From: Oscillospiraceae bacterium
GTDB taxonomy: Bacteria > Bacillota > Clostridia > Oscillospirales > Ruminococcaceae
Direction: 5' to 3'
Assembly (NCBI GenBank): GCA_022769565.1
Contig: JALEJQ010000081.1
Location: 1 to 64,000 of the forward strand
DNA: 64,000 bases
Of this stretch, positions 1 through 8,221 are shown piece after piece; position 1 is the stretch's first letter; each line of letters opens with the position of its first letter. Both the position numbers and the translations under genes were made by a program. The notes beneath the pieces were generated by a model. The model ran no database searches. It was not told the DNA's origin and was given only the letters and a program-made list of their open reading frames with translations.

Positions 1-57
1 GTAAGGCAATGGTCTGCAACACCTTGATCCCCGGTTCAAATCCGGGTGGCGCCTCCA
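1..57 (+). tRNA. tRNA-Cys (GCA), 3' part only, truncated by window start
   Basis: Anticodon loop ctGCAac, T arm cccggTTCAAATccggg, acceptor end ggcgcctCCA. Confidence 0.8.
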
Positions 58-66
58 GTTTTTTGA

Positions 67-96
67 AGTCCGTTTCGACAGGAACGGACTTTTTAT
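67..96 (+). terminator. Rho-independent terminator after tRNA-Cys
   Basis: agtccgtt-tcgacag-gaacggact stem followed by a T run. Confidence 0.8.
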
Positions 97-178
97 TTTT
101 TTTGTTTAAAAACTACTTGATAAGTTGCGGCAAATGGTGTATAATGAAATAAACTATCGCAGAAGAAAGGTGCATAAG

Positions 179-1249
179 ATGCCAAAAAGAAATTACTATT
201 ACAGCTCGTACAGGGATAAGCCGTCTCCGGTGGCGGTCACGCTTAACGTTATCATCATCGTTCTGTTGGTCATCGTTTTATCGCTGCTGGGATTATATGC
301 TTATACATTTTTTTCGGGGAATGATCCCCTTGCAAGATTCGGTATAACCCTTCCGTGGAGTGCGGAAATTGCCGAAAATACGACGGAACCTACCGTTATT
401 GTTCCCTCCGAATCTACTATTACCGAAATGACGGTCACAACTACAACAGTGACTTCGGAAACGGTCAATATCGTTGTTTCTGACACGGATGAAACTACGG
501 CAAGCACAGCCGAGACAGAACCAAAATATACCTCTACCGAATATGACAAGGAATTTTATAATAATACCCTTTTTATCGGGGATTCTATATTCACGGGCTT
601 TTCGGGCTTCGGTTATCTTTTGCCTGAAAACGTGTTCGCACAGGTGGGACTTAATCCCGAATCTGCCCTTACAAAGCAGATAGACGGGGTTACCGCTGCG
701 GAAAAAGCTGCGGCAATGCAGCCCGAGCGTATCTGTATTATGCTTGGCACAAACGGACTTGCATTTTTAAGCTCCGATTATATGGTCTCGGAAATGTCAA
801 AGCTGGTGGACAGCCTTAAAGAGAACTGTCCCGATACGCAGATAGTTATCCTCTCAATTCCTCCCGTAACAGAGGAGCATGAAAAGGAAAATCCCGAAAA
901 AATTGCGGTGATCTCCGATTATAACTCCAAGCTGGAGGCTCTTGCAGAGGAAAAGGAATGCATATATATTGACATATTTACAATGCTTCAGGACGAAAAC
1001 GGCTATCTTGCAGAAGAATATGCCGAGGTTGACGGACTGCATTTCCTTGGCAAAGCCTACGGAGTGGTTCTGAGCCGTATTCAGCACGACCTTACCACGC
1101 CCGAGGAAGACGAAAACGTTGACGTTCAGCCCGTTCAGGCTGATACCGCCGCCGAAACTCAGGCTGAAACAACGGAGACTGCTGCCGAGACTTCGGATGT
1201 TACCGTGATTGTGCCGGACGTTGTTAATGTGGAAGGGATCGTACAGTAA
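179..1249 (+). CDS. Membrane-anchored SGNH/GDSL-type hydrolase with Thr-rich linker
   Basis: N-terminal TM segment, Thr/Ser-rich linker, GDSIFTGF block and DGLHF near the C-terminus; internal ATG at 179 preceded by agaaagg. Confidence 0.75.
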   Translation: MPKRNYYYSSYRDKPSPVAVTLNVIIIVLLVIVLSLLGLYAYTFFSGNDPLARFGITLPWSAEIAENTTEPTVIVPSESTITEMTVTTTTVTSETVNIVVSDTDETTASTAETEPKYTSTEYDKEFYNNTLFIGDSIFTGFSGFGYLLPENVFAQVGLNPESALTKQIDGVTAAEKAAAMQPERICIMLGTNGLAFLSSDYMVSEMSKLVDSLKENCPDTQIVILSIPPVTEEHEKENPEKIAVISDYNSKLEALAEEKECIYIDIFTMLQDENGYLAEEYAEVDGLHFLGKAYGVVLSRIQHDLTTPEEDENVDVQPVQADTAAETQAETTETAAETSDVTVIVPDVVNVEGIVQ

Positions 1250-1276
1250 AAACGAATTTTGAAAGGAAGTTCATAT

Positions 1277-1747
1277 ATGAAGATAAGAAATCTGCTTGCA
1301 GGAATTATTATCGTTCCTGCTATCCTTCTCTCAGCCTGCGGTGCGGAAACTGAGCCTGCAAAGGAGCCTGCTCCCTCTGAGATAACCTCGGCAATAATGG
1401 CTGAGATAGAGATACCCTCCGCCGTTGAAAAGGATATGGATTCCGTAGGCGCTTATTACGATGTTGATACGGCGCAGACAGAGGCGCTGTCGGTCTATAT
1501 CTGCGGTTCGGGCGCTTACCCCGACGAGCTTGCCGTTTTCAAGATGAATTCCCCCGAACAGGCTCAGAGCGCAGCAGACGCCGTTCAGAAGCGCCTTGAC
1601 AGCCAGATCGAGCTTTACAGAGACTACACTCCCAACGAAATGTACAAGCTGGACGGCGCAGAGGTCACGGTCAAGGGCAGCTATGTTATGCTTTTTGTCT
1701 GCTCGGACGACCAGAGAGCCCGTGAAATTGCAGAAAATCTTTTCTAA
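1277..1747 (+). CDS. DUF4358-like lipoprotein
   Basis: Signal peptide with lipobox LLSAC; body resembles the DUF4358 family; RBS gaaaggaag upstream of ATG 1277. Confidence 0.65.
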   Translation: MKIRNLLAGIIIVPAILLSACGAETEPAKEPAPSEITSAIMAEIEIPSAVEKDMDSVGAYYDVDTAQTEALSVYICGSGAYPDELAVFKMNSPEQAQSAADAVQKRLDSQIELYRDYTPNEMYKLDGAEVTVKGSYVMLFVCSDDQRAREIAENLF

Positions 1748-1880
1748 TTTGAAAAAAGTCACAAAAAACACTTGTAATTTTTTTGATTTTAGGGTATAAT
1801 GATAATAGTTGAGTGTATATATTTTATTGTGACATAAATCATTTTCGGACTATATTATAATTGAAGGAGGGTCATATAAA

Positions 1881-2129
1881 ATGAATAACGAACAGACGAT
1901 GACATTTTCCGTTTATGAGGATAATGAAGGCGAACTCAAAAAGAATCTCACTCTGATATATGACGCACTTCGGGAAAAGGGCTATAATCCTATAAATCAG
2001 ATTGTAGGCTACATTCTCTCCGAGGATCCGACATACATAACAACGTATAATAACGCAAGAAATCTTATCCGCCATATCGACCGTGACGAGCTGCTTCAGG
2101 TGCTTGTCAAGTCCTATCTGGGCGAGTGA
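1881..2129 (+). CDS. ireB: IreB family regulatory phosphoprotein (UPF0297)
   Basis: 82 aa with family pattern [36 protein letters not shown]...DRDE. Confidence 0.9.
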   Translation: MNNEQTMTFSVYEDNEGELKKNLTLIYDALREKGYNPINQIVGYILSEDPTYITTYNNARNLIRHIDRDELLQVLVKSYLGE

Positions 2130-2149
2130 TAACGATCAAAATGTTCTTT

Positions 2150-2183
2150 ATGCGCTGTGTGTATGACCGCAGCGCATTTTTTA
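2150..2183 (+). terminator. Rho-independent terminator
   Basis: atgcgctg...cagcgcat followed by TTTTTT. Confidence 0.75.
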
Positions 2184-2340
2184 TTACAGAATAAGGAACA
2201 AAAATGTGATATATCTGTAACCGCTTTGTAGTGGTTTTTTCTGCAAAAGGGTGGTATAATATACTTGTGATAAATTTTAAGCAGCCTTTCATAATATAAA
2301 TGTACGGGCAACCGTATAGTCTTTGAACGGAGCTTTGTTT

Positions 2341-3138
2341 ATGAGATTGCTAAAATTTATTGCAGGCATTGCGGCGGCTGCAGTTGTAAGCACAGTCGGT
2401 CTGACGGCTTCTGCCGAAGGCATTTTGACAGACAGCGACATTTCCGAACTGTACAGTCTCAGCTCCGAATCCCACGGCTACGGTCAGGGAGTAGAGTGTG
2501 ACGAAAACAACTGTCCCACAGGCGCTAAAATGTTCAACGACGAATTCAGCCGGTATGACAGCTATGCGGTCTTTGAAGAGCCGGGCGTCTGCCTTACGTT
2601 TGACCAAGGTTATGAGAACGGCTATACAAAATCCATTCTCGACACCCTTAAAGAGAAAAACGTAAAGGCGGTGTTCTTCCTTACGGGAGATTACGCCAAG
2701 CGAAACAGGGATCTTGTACAACGAATGATAGACGAGGGGCATATTATCGGCAACCACGGTATGAAGCATCAATCGCTGCCAAGCCTTTCTCCGCAGGCTG
2801 CGGAAGAGGAGATAATGTCGCTCCACGATTATGTAAAACAGGAATACGGCTGCGAAATGCAGTATTTCCGTCCGCCCTGCGGCGAGTATTCGGAGCAGGC
2901 GCTTGCAGTTTGCCGAAAGCTTGGGTATAAAACAATGCTCTGGAGCTTTGCATACTGCGACTGGGACGTAAATGCACAGCCGGAAACCGCTTCGTCGCTT
3001 GAAAAGGTGTCGGGAGCGGCTCATGACGGCGCAATTTATCTGCTGCACAGCGTGTCCGAGACAAATGCGGAAATTCTGCCGCAGGTCATCGACAATATAA
3101 GACAGCAGGGCTATGAGTTTGTTTTGCCGTCAGTTTAA
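2341..3138 (+). CDS. Polysaccharide deacetylase family protein (PdaA-like)
   Basis: Signal peptide; NodB motifs LTFDQGYENGYT, GNHGMKHQSLP, RPPCGEYS, LLHSVSETNAEILP. Confidence 0.85.
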   Translation: MRLLKFIAGIAAAAVVSTVGLTASAEGILTDSDISELYSLSSESHGYGQGVECDENNCPTGAKMFNDEFSRYDSYAVFEEPGVCLTFDQGYENGYTKSILDTLKEKNVKAVFFLTGDYAKRNRDLVQRMIDEGHIIGNHGMKHQSLPSLSPQAAEEEIMSLHDYVKQEYGCEMQYFRPPCGEYSEQALAVCRKLGYKTMLWSFAYCDWDVNAQPETASSLEKVSGAAHDGAIYLLHSVSETNAEILPQVIDNIRQQGYEFVLPSV

Positions 3139-3260
3139 ATTAGCTTTCACAATCGGGTAACACCGGTTATGATTTACCGCATATCGATGCAGACGATGTG
3201 CAATTTGATTTTGGCGCAGATCTTTTTCGTGCCTCCATTCATTTTATTTCATTTTATTTT

Positions 3261-3298
3261 GGGCAGACCCTCGCTAAAGGGTACTGCCCGATTTTTTT
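3261..3298 (+). terminator. Rho-independent terminator
   Basis: gggcagaccct-cgcta-aagggtactgccc then T7. Confidence 0.75.
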
Positions 3299-3402
3299 AT
3301 ACTAATAACCAATTAAAAACTGTACAAAAAATCGAGCATAATCTTGCATATATGGATTATGCGAAGATTTTTTGTCTACAGTTTTATTGGTTATTTGTAT
3401 TA
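3299..3402. repeat. MITE-like inverted repeat element, TACTAATAACCA ends
   Basis: Roughly 45 bp imperfect inverted arms: tactaataaccaattaaaaactgta.caaaaaatc and, reverse-complemented, tacaaataaccaataaaactgtagacaaaaaatc. Confidence 0.65.
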
Positions 3403-3484
3403 GAAAGTGAAAAGTTGAAAGTGGAATTATTATGCATAGAAAATTCAACACAATAATTTCACTTTCAACTTTCCAAATTCCACA
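3403..3484. repeat. Small palindromic repeat (GTGGAATTTGGAAAGTTGAAAGTG family)
   Basis: gaaagtgaaaagttgaaagtggaatta...taatttcactttcaactttccaaattccac. Confidence 0.65.
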
Positions 3485-3490
3485 TTTTTA

Positions 3491-4171
3491 TCAGTTTTCC
3501 GGTCTCAGCGAAGATGTATCAATGACCTTGTCAATGTCGTTCATATTTCCGTGATATGCACCGTCATCCTCGGCGCTCTTGTCACGAAGCCCGTCTGTTG
3601 TAAGGGCACCCGTGTCAAGGTCGTTCATATTGCTTGGAAGAACAACCTCGGGCGCTTCTCTCAGTCCCGTTATAACAGGTATATCCACCGTTTCCTTGAC
3701 CTCCGCAGGCTTTGCTTTTCTGCCCATATCCTTGAAGAAATCATCGGGGTCAAGGAATGAAGCAGGCTCTGCAGCAGGGGAGGGTTCCGGCTCCGCTGCG
3801 ACCTCATCGGCCTTTTTTCTGTCAAGGGAGGACATATCAAGTGAAGCCTCGTCAACATCGTTCATATTGCCGTGATAAGCCCCGTCGTCCTCTGCACTTT
3901 TATCACGAAGTCCGCCTATGGAAAGCTCGTCCGTGTTAAGGTCGTTCATATTGCTTGGGAGAACAGGCTCGGGCGATTCTCTCAGTCCCGTTACAACGGG
4001 AACGTCAACGGAAGCCTCGGGTTCCTTAACTTCGGCTGCCTTGGGTTTTCTGCCCATATTCTTGAAAAAGTCGTCTGCGTCAACTATTTTTTTAGGCTCT
4101 GACGCAGGCTTGGACGCCGAAACAGGTGTGGAGGGGCTTTCTTCCTTTTGATTTTTACCGAAAAAAAACAT
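3491..4171 (-). CDS. Uncharacterised repeat protein (two copies of a 107-aa unit, FFKDMGRK / SNMNDLDT motifs)
   Basis: Clean ORF with internal duplication at 321-bp spacing (cgttcatat at about 3538 and 3859). Confidence 0.7.
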   Translation of the reverse strand: MFFFGKNQKEESPSTPVSASKPASEPKKIVDADDFFKNMGRKPKAAEVKEPEASVDVPVVTGLRESPEPVLPSNMNDLNTDELSIGGLRDKSAEDDGAYHGNMNDVDEASLDMSSLDRKKADEVAAEPEPSPAAEPASFLDPDDFFKDMGRKAKPAEVKETVDIPVITGLREAPEVVLPSNMNDLDTGALTTDGLRDKSAEDDGAYHGNMNDIDKVIDTSSLRPEN

Positions 4172-4191
4172 AACAATACCTCTTTTTTATT

Positions 4192-4929
4192 TTATTCGTC
4201 CATTTCCGAAAGCTTGATTTCTGAGGATTCAGCGTCAACTGTGTAATAATCATCGTTGCTGTAATATTCTGTGCCGCTTTCCTCGAGATCGGTGCTTATG
4301 GTGTAGCTTCCGAGAGAATCCGTGTCAAGTCCGCTTAAATCAACGCCGTTCATATCTCCTGCGCTTGAAATAACGGAGGCGTGGGGGCTGACGGCAGGCT
4401 TTTCAAGATCGTCAAGTCCGTCAAGATTCAATGCATCGGTATCAAGACCTGACATTTCCTTTTCCGCAACAGGTTCGGGCTGAGGAACAGACGCAGGTTT
4501 TGATTCAGGCTCCGGCTTTGGTTTGAGCTTTAGTTTGGGCTTCGGCTGCTGTTCCTCCTTATTTTCCGAAGAACGCCTGTCAATGCTTTCAAAAAAATTT
4601 TCCGGGTCGGAAGGGGAAGGCTGCACAGGCTTTTGAGCGTCTGAACCGTGCTGTTCAGCAGAGTGCTGCGGCATATTTCGGACACGGATCTTTTTTACAT
4701 TGGTGTTATTTTGCGATGCCTTCTGCTGACTGTGAGATGGCTTTTTCTTTAAAATAATGGATATTACCGTCAGTAATACCAGTGCGGCAAAGCCTGTTAA
4801 GAATAAAATGATACCCAACTTGCTTTTTATATTTGATGCGTTTATCATATCCGCTATTCCCACGACCATAACAGCTGCTGCGATAACGGCTGCGGTAATT
4901 ATCTTTATCATAGCTCCCGATTTTCTCAT
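4192..4929 (-). CDS. Uncharacterised membrane protein with cytosolic low-complexity tail (DPENFFESIDRR, GLDTDAL motifs)
   Basis: Two predicted TM helices near the N-terminus, Pro/Lys-rich tail; ORF opens at 4986 but MRKSGAMIK at 4929 is the likelier start. Confidence 0.6.
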   Translation of the reverse strand: MRKSGAMIKIITAAVIAAAVMVVGIADMINASNIKSKLGIILFLTGFAALVLLTVISIILKKKPSHSQQKASQNNTNVKKIRVRNMPQHSAEQHGSDAQKPVQPSPSDPENFFESIDRRSSENKEEQQPKPKLKLKPKPEPESKPASVPQPEPVAEKEMSGLDTDALNLDGLDDLEKPAVSPHASVISSAGDMNGVDLSGLDTDSLGSYTISTDLEESGTEYYSNDDYYTVDAESSEIKLSEMDE

Positions 4930-4961
4930 AATTTGTAAAAAACCTTTCCGTTTCAGCTTTT

Positions 4962-5182
4962 GGGAACCTCTAAAAACCTCCTTCACGGCAAATCCTCTAT
5001 GAGTTTCGCCATCTGCTGCGTTATCAAAGTAAACGCTGATAAGATTGAATAAATGAAGCGTTTACTTACCTTGTAATACATCAAGTATTACTGCGGTTTG
5101 TTGCCTGGCAGCTGACAAAACTCATTATGAGGCTTTGCGAGCAATATGAAGTATTGCTTTGTCTCGGTTTTTAGAGAACCCC
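4962..5182. repeat. MITE-like element with 17-18 bp terminal inverted repeats
   Basis: Left gggaacctctaaaaacc, right ggtttttagagaacccc; nested inverted repeat atgagtttcgccatctgctg / cagctgacaaaactcat; no transposase ORF. Confidence 0.65.
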
Positions 5183-5263
5183 TTTTGTAAAAAGCCAAAC
5201 TTACCCCTTAATAAACATCTAATAAAATTTTAACATAATAATTCCTGTAAGTCAAGAAAAAAG

Positions 5264-5292
5264 TTGACATATTGTGAAAAATCTGATATAAT
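5264..5292 (+). promoter_or_regulatory. Sigma-A type promoter for purA
   Basis: TTGACA - 17 bp - TATAAT. Confidence 0.8.
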
Positions 5293-5409
5293 ACATTCGG
5301 CGGTTTGTCCGCTGTTAACTTGTGTTAAGTTGGCATTGATTTTCCGGATTTTATTCAGCGGCTTTATGCCGGGAACTAAATTTCTGCCGCTGGGAAAGGT
5401 CGCATTTAT

Positions 5410-6684
5410 ATGTCTGCTAATATTGTTATAGGTACACAGTGGGGAGACGAGGGCAAGGGAAAGGTCATTGATATCCTTGCTTCAAGAGCCGATGTTGTTG
5501 TACGTTCTCAGGGCGGAAACAACGCAGGTCATACAGTCGCAAGCAACGGAGAGACCTACAAGCTCCACCTGATTCCCTCGGGTATTCTTTATAAAGATAC
5601 GCTTTGCCTTATCGGTGCAGGTGTCGTTCTTAATCCGCAGGATCTTTTGGGCGAGATAGACGATCTTGAGTCAAGGGGAATTAGCTGTGATAACCTCAGG
5701 ATCGACCCCAGAGCACACGTTGTTATGCCCTGGCACATTATCCTTGACGGTCTTTCCGAACAGTTCAGAGGAAATATGGACATCGGAACCACCAAGAGAG
5801 GTATCGGTCCCACATATATGGACAAGTACGAGCGCTCGGGTATTAGATTCTATGACCTTATCCACCCCGAAATTTTTGCAGAAAAGGCAAGAACAACGGG
5901 TAAGCTCAGAAACAAGATAATAACCGCTGTTTTTGGCGGCGAAGCTGTTGACATTGAAGCCGTGATAAAGGAATATACGGAGTACGGCAAGCGCCTTGCA
6001 AAGTATGAAGCAGACGTTTCTGTTCTTACCTATGAAGCTGTAAAGGCGAATAAGACCATTCTTTTCGAGGGCGCACAGGCTACCCTCCTTGACATCGACT
6101 TCGGCACATATCCTTACGTTACAAGCTCACACCCTCTTTCCGCAGGTGTATGCGTGGGTACAGGCGTAGGTCCTACGGTCATTGACAACATTTACGGCGT
6201 TGCAAAGGCTTACACCACAAGAGTTGGCAAGGGTCCCTTCCCTACGGAGCTTAACGATGCAACAGGCGATTATATCAGAGAAAAGGGTCACGAATTCGGC
6301 ACTATCACAGGTCGTCCCAGAAGAACAGGCTGGTTCGATTCCGTAATTATCCGTCACGCAGTAAGAGTAAACGGACTTAACTGCCTTGTTGTCAACAAGC
6401 TGGATACCCTTGCAGGAATTGAAACACTCAAAATATGCGTTGCATATAAAAAGCCTGACGGCACCATTGTTAAGGATTTCCCTGCAACTCTTGAAGAGCT
6501 GGACGGCTGCGAGCCTGTTTATGAGGAATATCCCGGATTTAACGATGATATTTCCGCTTGCCGCAGCTTTGACGAGCTTCCCGAGATATGCAAGGGCTAT
6601 ATCAAGCGCCTTGAAGAGCTTTGCGAGTGCAGGATAGCAATGGTAGGCGTTGGTCCCGACCGTGAACAGCAGATAGAAAGATAA
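5410..6684 (+). CDS. purA: Adenylosuccinate synthase
   Basis: GTQWGDEGKGKVIDILA, NAGHTV, GTTKRGIGPTYMDKYERSGIR, TGRPRRTGWFD motifs. Confidence 0.98.
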   Translation: MSANIVIGTQWGDEGKGKVIDILASRADVVVRSQGGNNAGHTVASNGETYKLHLIPSGILYKDTLCLIGAGVVLNPQDLLGEIDDLESRGISCDNLRIDPRAHVVMPWHIILDGLSEQFRGNMDIGTTKRGIGPTYMDKYERSGIRFYDLIHPEIFAEKARTTGKLRNKIITAVFGGEAVDIEAVIKEYTEYGKRLAKYEADVSVLTYEAVKANKTILFEGAQATLLDIDFGTYPYVTSSHPLSAGVCVGTGVGPTVIDNIYGVAKAYTTRVGKGPFPTELNDATGDYIREKGHEFGTITGRPRRTGWFDSVIIRHAVRVNGLNCLVVNKLDTLAGIETLKICVAYKKPDGTIVKDFPATLEELDGCEPVYEEYPGFNDDISACRSFDELPEICKGYIKRLEELCECRIAMVGVGPDREQQIER

Positions 6685-6700
6685 CAGAATAAGCAATTTT

Positions 6701-6738
6701 CGCCCCGTTGGCTTTATTTGGCTGACGGGGCGTTTTTA
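6701..6738 (+). terminator. Rho-independent terminator after purA
   Basis: cgccccgt...acggggcg then TTTTT. Confidence 0.85.
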
Positions 6739-6836
6739 TACCAAAATAATGCAGCCCTGCACACCAAAATTGTCCCGAAATTTGTTATAATGTGGGTAAA
6801 TACATCTGCATAACTTTTTTGAAAGGATATGATATT

Positions 6837-7421
6837 ATGAAACAGTGTAACAAAGGTCATATTTATGATGAGCGTGTATATTCCGATTGCCCTTATTGCA
6901 GCAACGCGGTAAATACAGGCACCCGTCCTCTTGATATGGGTGCAGAACCCGATTTTCCCCACACTATGCCTGTAGGCGCAGAAGGTGAAATGAGCTTCGG
7001 CAATATGAACAATCAGCCCAATCCCCAGTCTAACGTTAAAAAGGGCATGGGCGTTACTGTTGCTCTTAACGTTACCGAAACAGGCGTGAACCCCGTAAGA
7101 GGCTGGCTCGTTGCCGTTAGCGGAAACAAGTGCGGCTGCTCCTTTGTTGTCCACAGCGAAAAGAATTACATAGGCAGAGGCGCTCAGTTTGATATTGATA
7201 TGTCCTTTGACAAGGCAGTATCCAAGGAGGGCGACGCTGTTATCGCTTTTGACGCCCGCAGCTCAAAGTTCTACATCACTCCCGGCGATTCAAAGAACAA
7301 CGTATACCACAATGACGCCATACTGCTTGTTCCTGCAGAGGTCAAGGATTACGACACCATTGAGATCGGCTCTACCAAGCTTGTGTTCAGAAGCTTCTGC
7401 AATGAACAGTTCTCCTATTGA
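6837..7421 (+). CDS. Zinc-ribbon plus FHA-like domain protein
   Basis: N-terminal CNKGH..YSDCPYC; C-terminal NYIGRGAQFDIDMSFDKAVSKEGDAVIAFDARSSKFYITPGDSKNNVYHN resembles FHA; RBS gaaaggat. Confidence 0.7.
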   Translation: MKQCNKGHIYDERVYSDCPYCSNAVNTGTRPLDMGAEPDFPHTMPVGAEGEMSFGNMNNQPNPQSNVKKGMGVTVALNVTETGVNPVRGWLVAVSGNKCGCSFVVHSEKNYIGRGAQFDIDMSFDKAVSKEGDAVIAFDARSSKFYITPGDSKNNVYHNDAILLVPAEVKDYDTIEIGSTKLVFRSFCNEQFSY

Positions 7422-7423
7422 TT

Positions 7424-8209
7424 ATGAAAAATAATATGACCGTACCCGTTAAGTTTGAAAAATCCTCCGTTAAAAAAATAATTCTGGGCAATATCCAGAA
7501 TAAGGGTGCAAGACCTTATCAGGAGGACAGCTTCGGGTTTACGCCGCTTACAAAGGACTATGTTGACAAATTCGGATTGACCGCCGTAGTTGCAGACGGC
7601 ATGGGCGGTCTTTCCAACGGAGATAAGATAAGCGCCTGCGTTGTATCGGAGATAATAAACGAGCCTGTCAGCGAAGACCGGTCTTTTCTCGTGCATACAT
7701 TTCTTACCCGTATGTACAACTCCATAAACCGCCGTATATGCGGCAGCGGATACAGCGGAGGAGCCACGGCTTCTGCGGTATACTGCTGCCGCAAAGGTAT
7801 ATATTTCTGCTCCACAGGTGACAGCAGGATATATCTTTACAGAAACGGCAGGATTTTCAGAATGACCGTTGATTTTGATTATATGAACACGCTGCTGAAC
7901 GGCGTTATCGGCGGTGACTGCAGCCTTGAAGACGCTCTTGAAGACCCTCAGAAGGACAGCCTCCATGAATATATGGGCGCCGATATGACCCTTTCTCCCG
8001 ATGTTAATTTCAAGCCTCTTATTCCGCTTTGCGGCGATAAGCTGCTTATCTGCAGCGACGGCGTGTACAACGCTCTTGATGACAAGGAGCTGACCGATTC
8101 TCTTGCAAAAAGGGCTCAGGACGCCGCAGATGATATTTTGCGCAGGATACAGGAAAAGCGTTATGAAAATCAGGATAATTTTACAGCCGTGATACTTGAA
8201 TTTGTTTAA
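7424..8209 (+). CDS. PP2C family Ser/Thr protein phosphatase
   Basis: GARPYQEDSFG, ADGMGGLSNGD, STGDSRIYLYR, LLICSDGVYN, DNFTAVIL. Confidence 0.9.
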   Translation: MKNNMTVPVKFEKSSVKKIILGNIQNKGARPYQEDSFGFTPLTKDYVDKFGLTAVVADGMGGLSNGDKISACVVSEIINEPVSEDRSFLVHTFLTRMYNSINRRICGSGYSGGATASAVYCCRKGIYFCSTGDSRIYLYRNGRIFRMTVDFDYMNTLLNGVIGGDCSLEDALEDPQKDSLHEYMGADMTLSPDVNFKPLIPLCGDKLLICSDGVYNALDDKELTDSLAKRAQDAADDILRRIQEKRYENQDNFTAVILEFV

Positions 8210-8221
8210 GGAGTAATAAAA

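Noticed and set aside
3169-3456. 95-aa plus-strand ORF
   Set aside because: Runs through a terminator and an inverted-repeat element, with no RBS or family signal.
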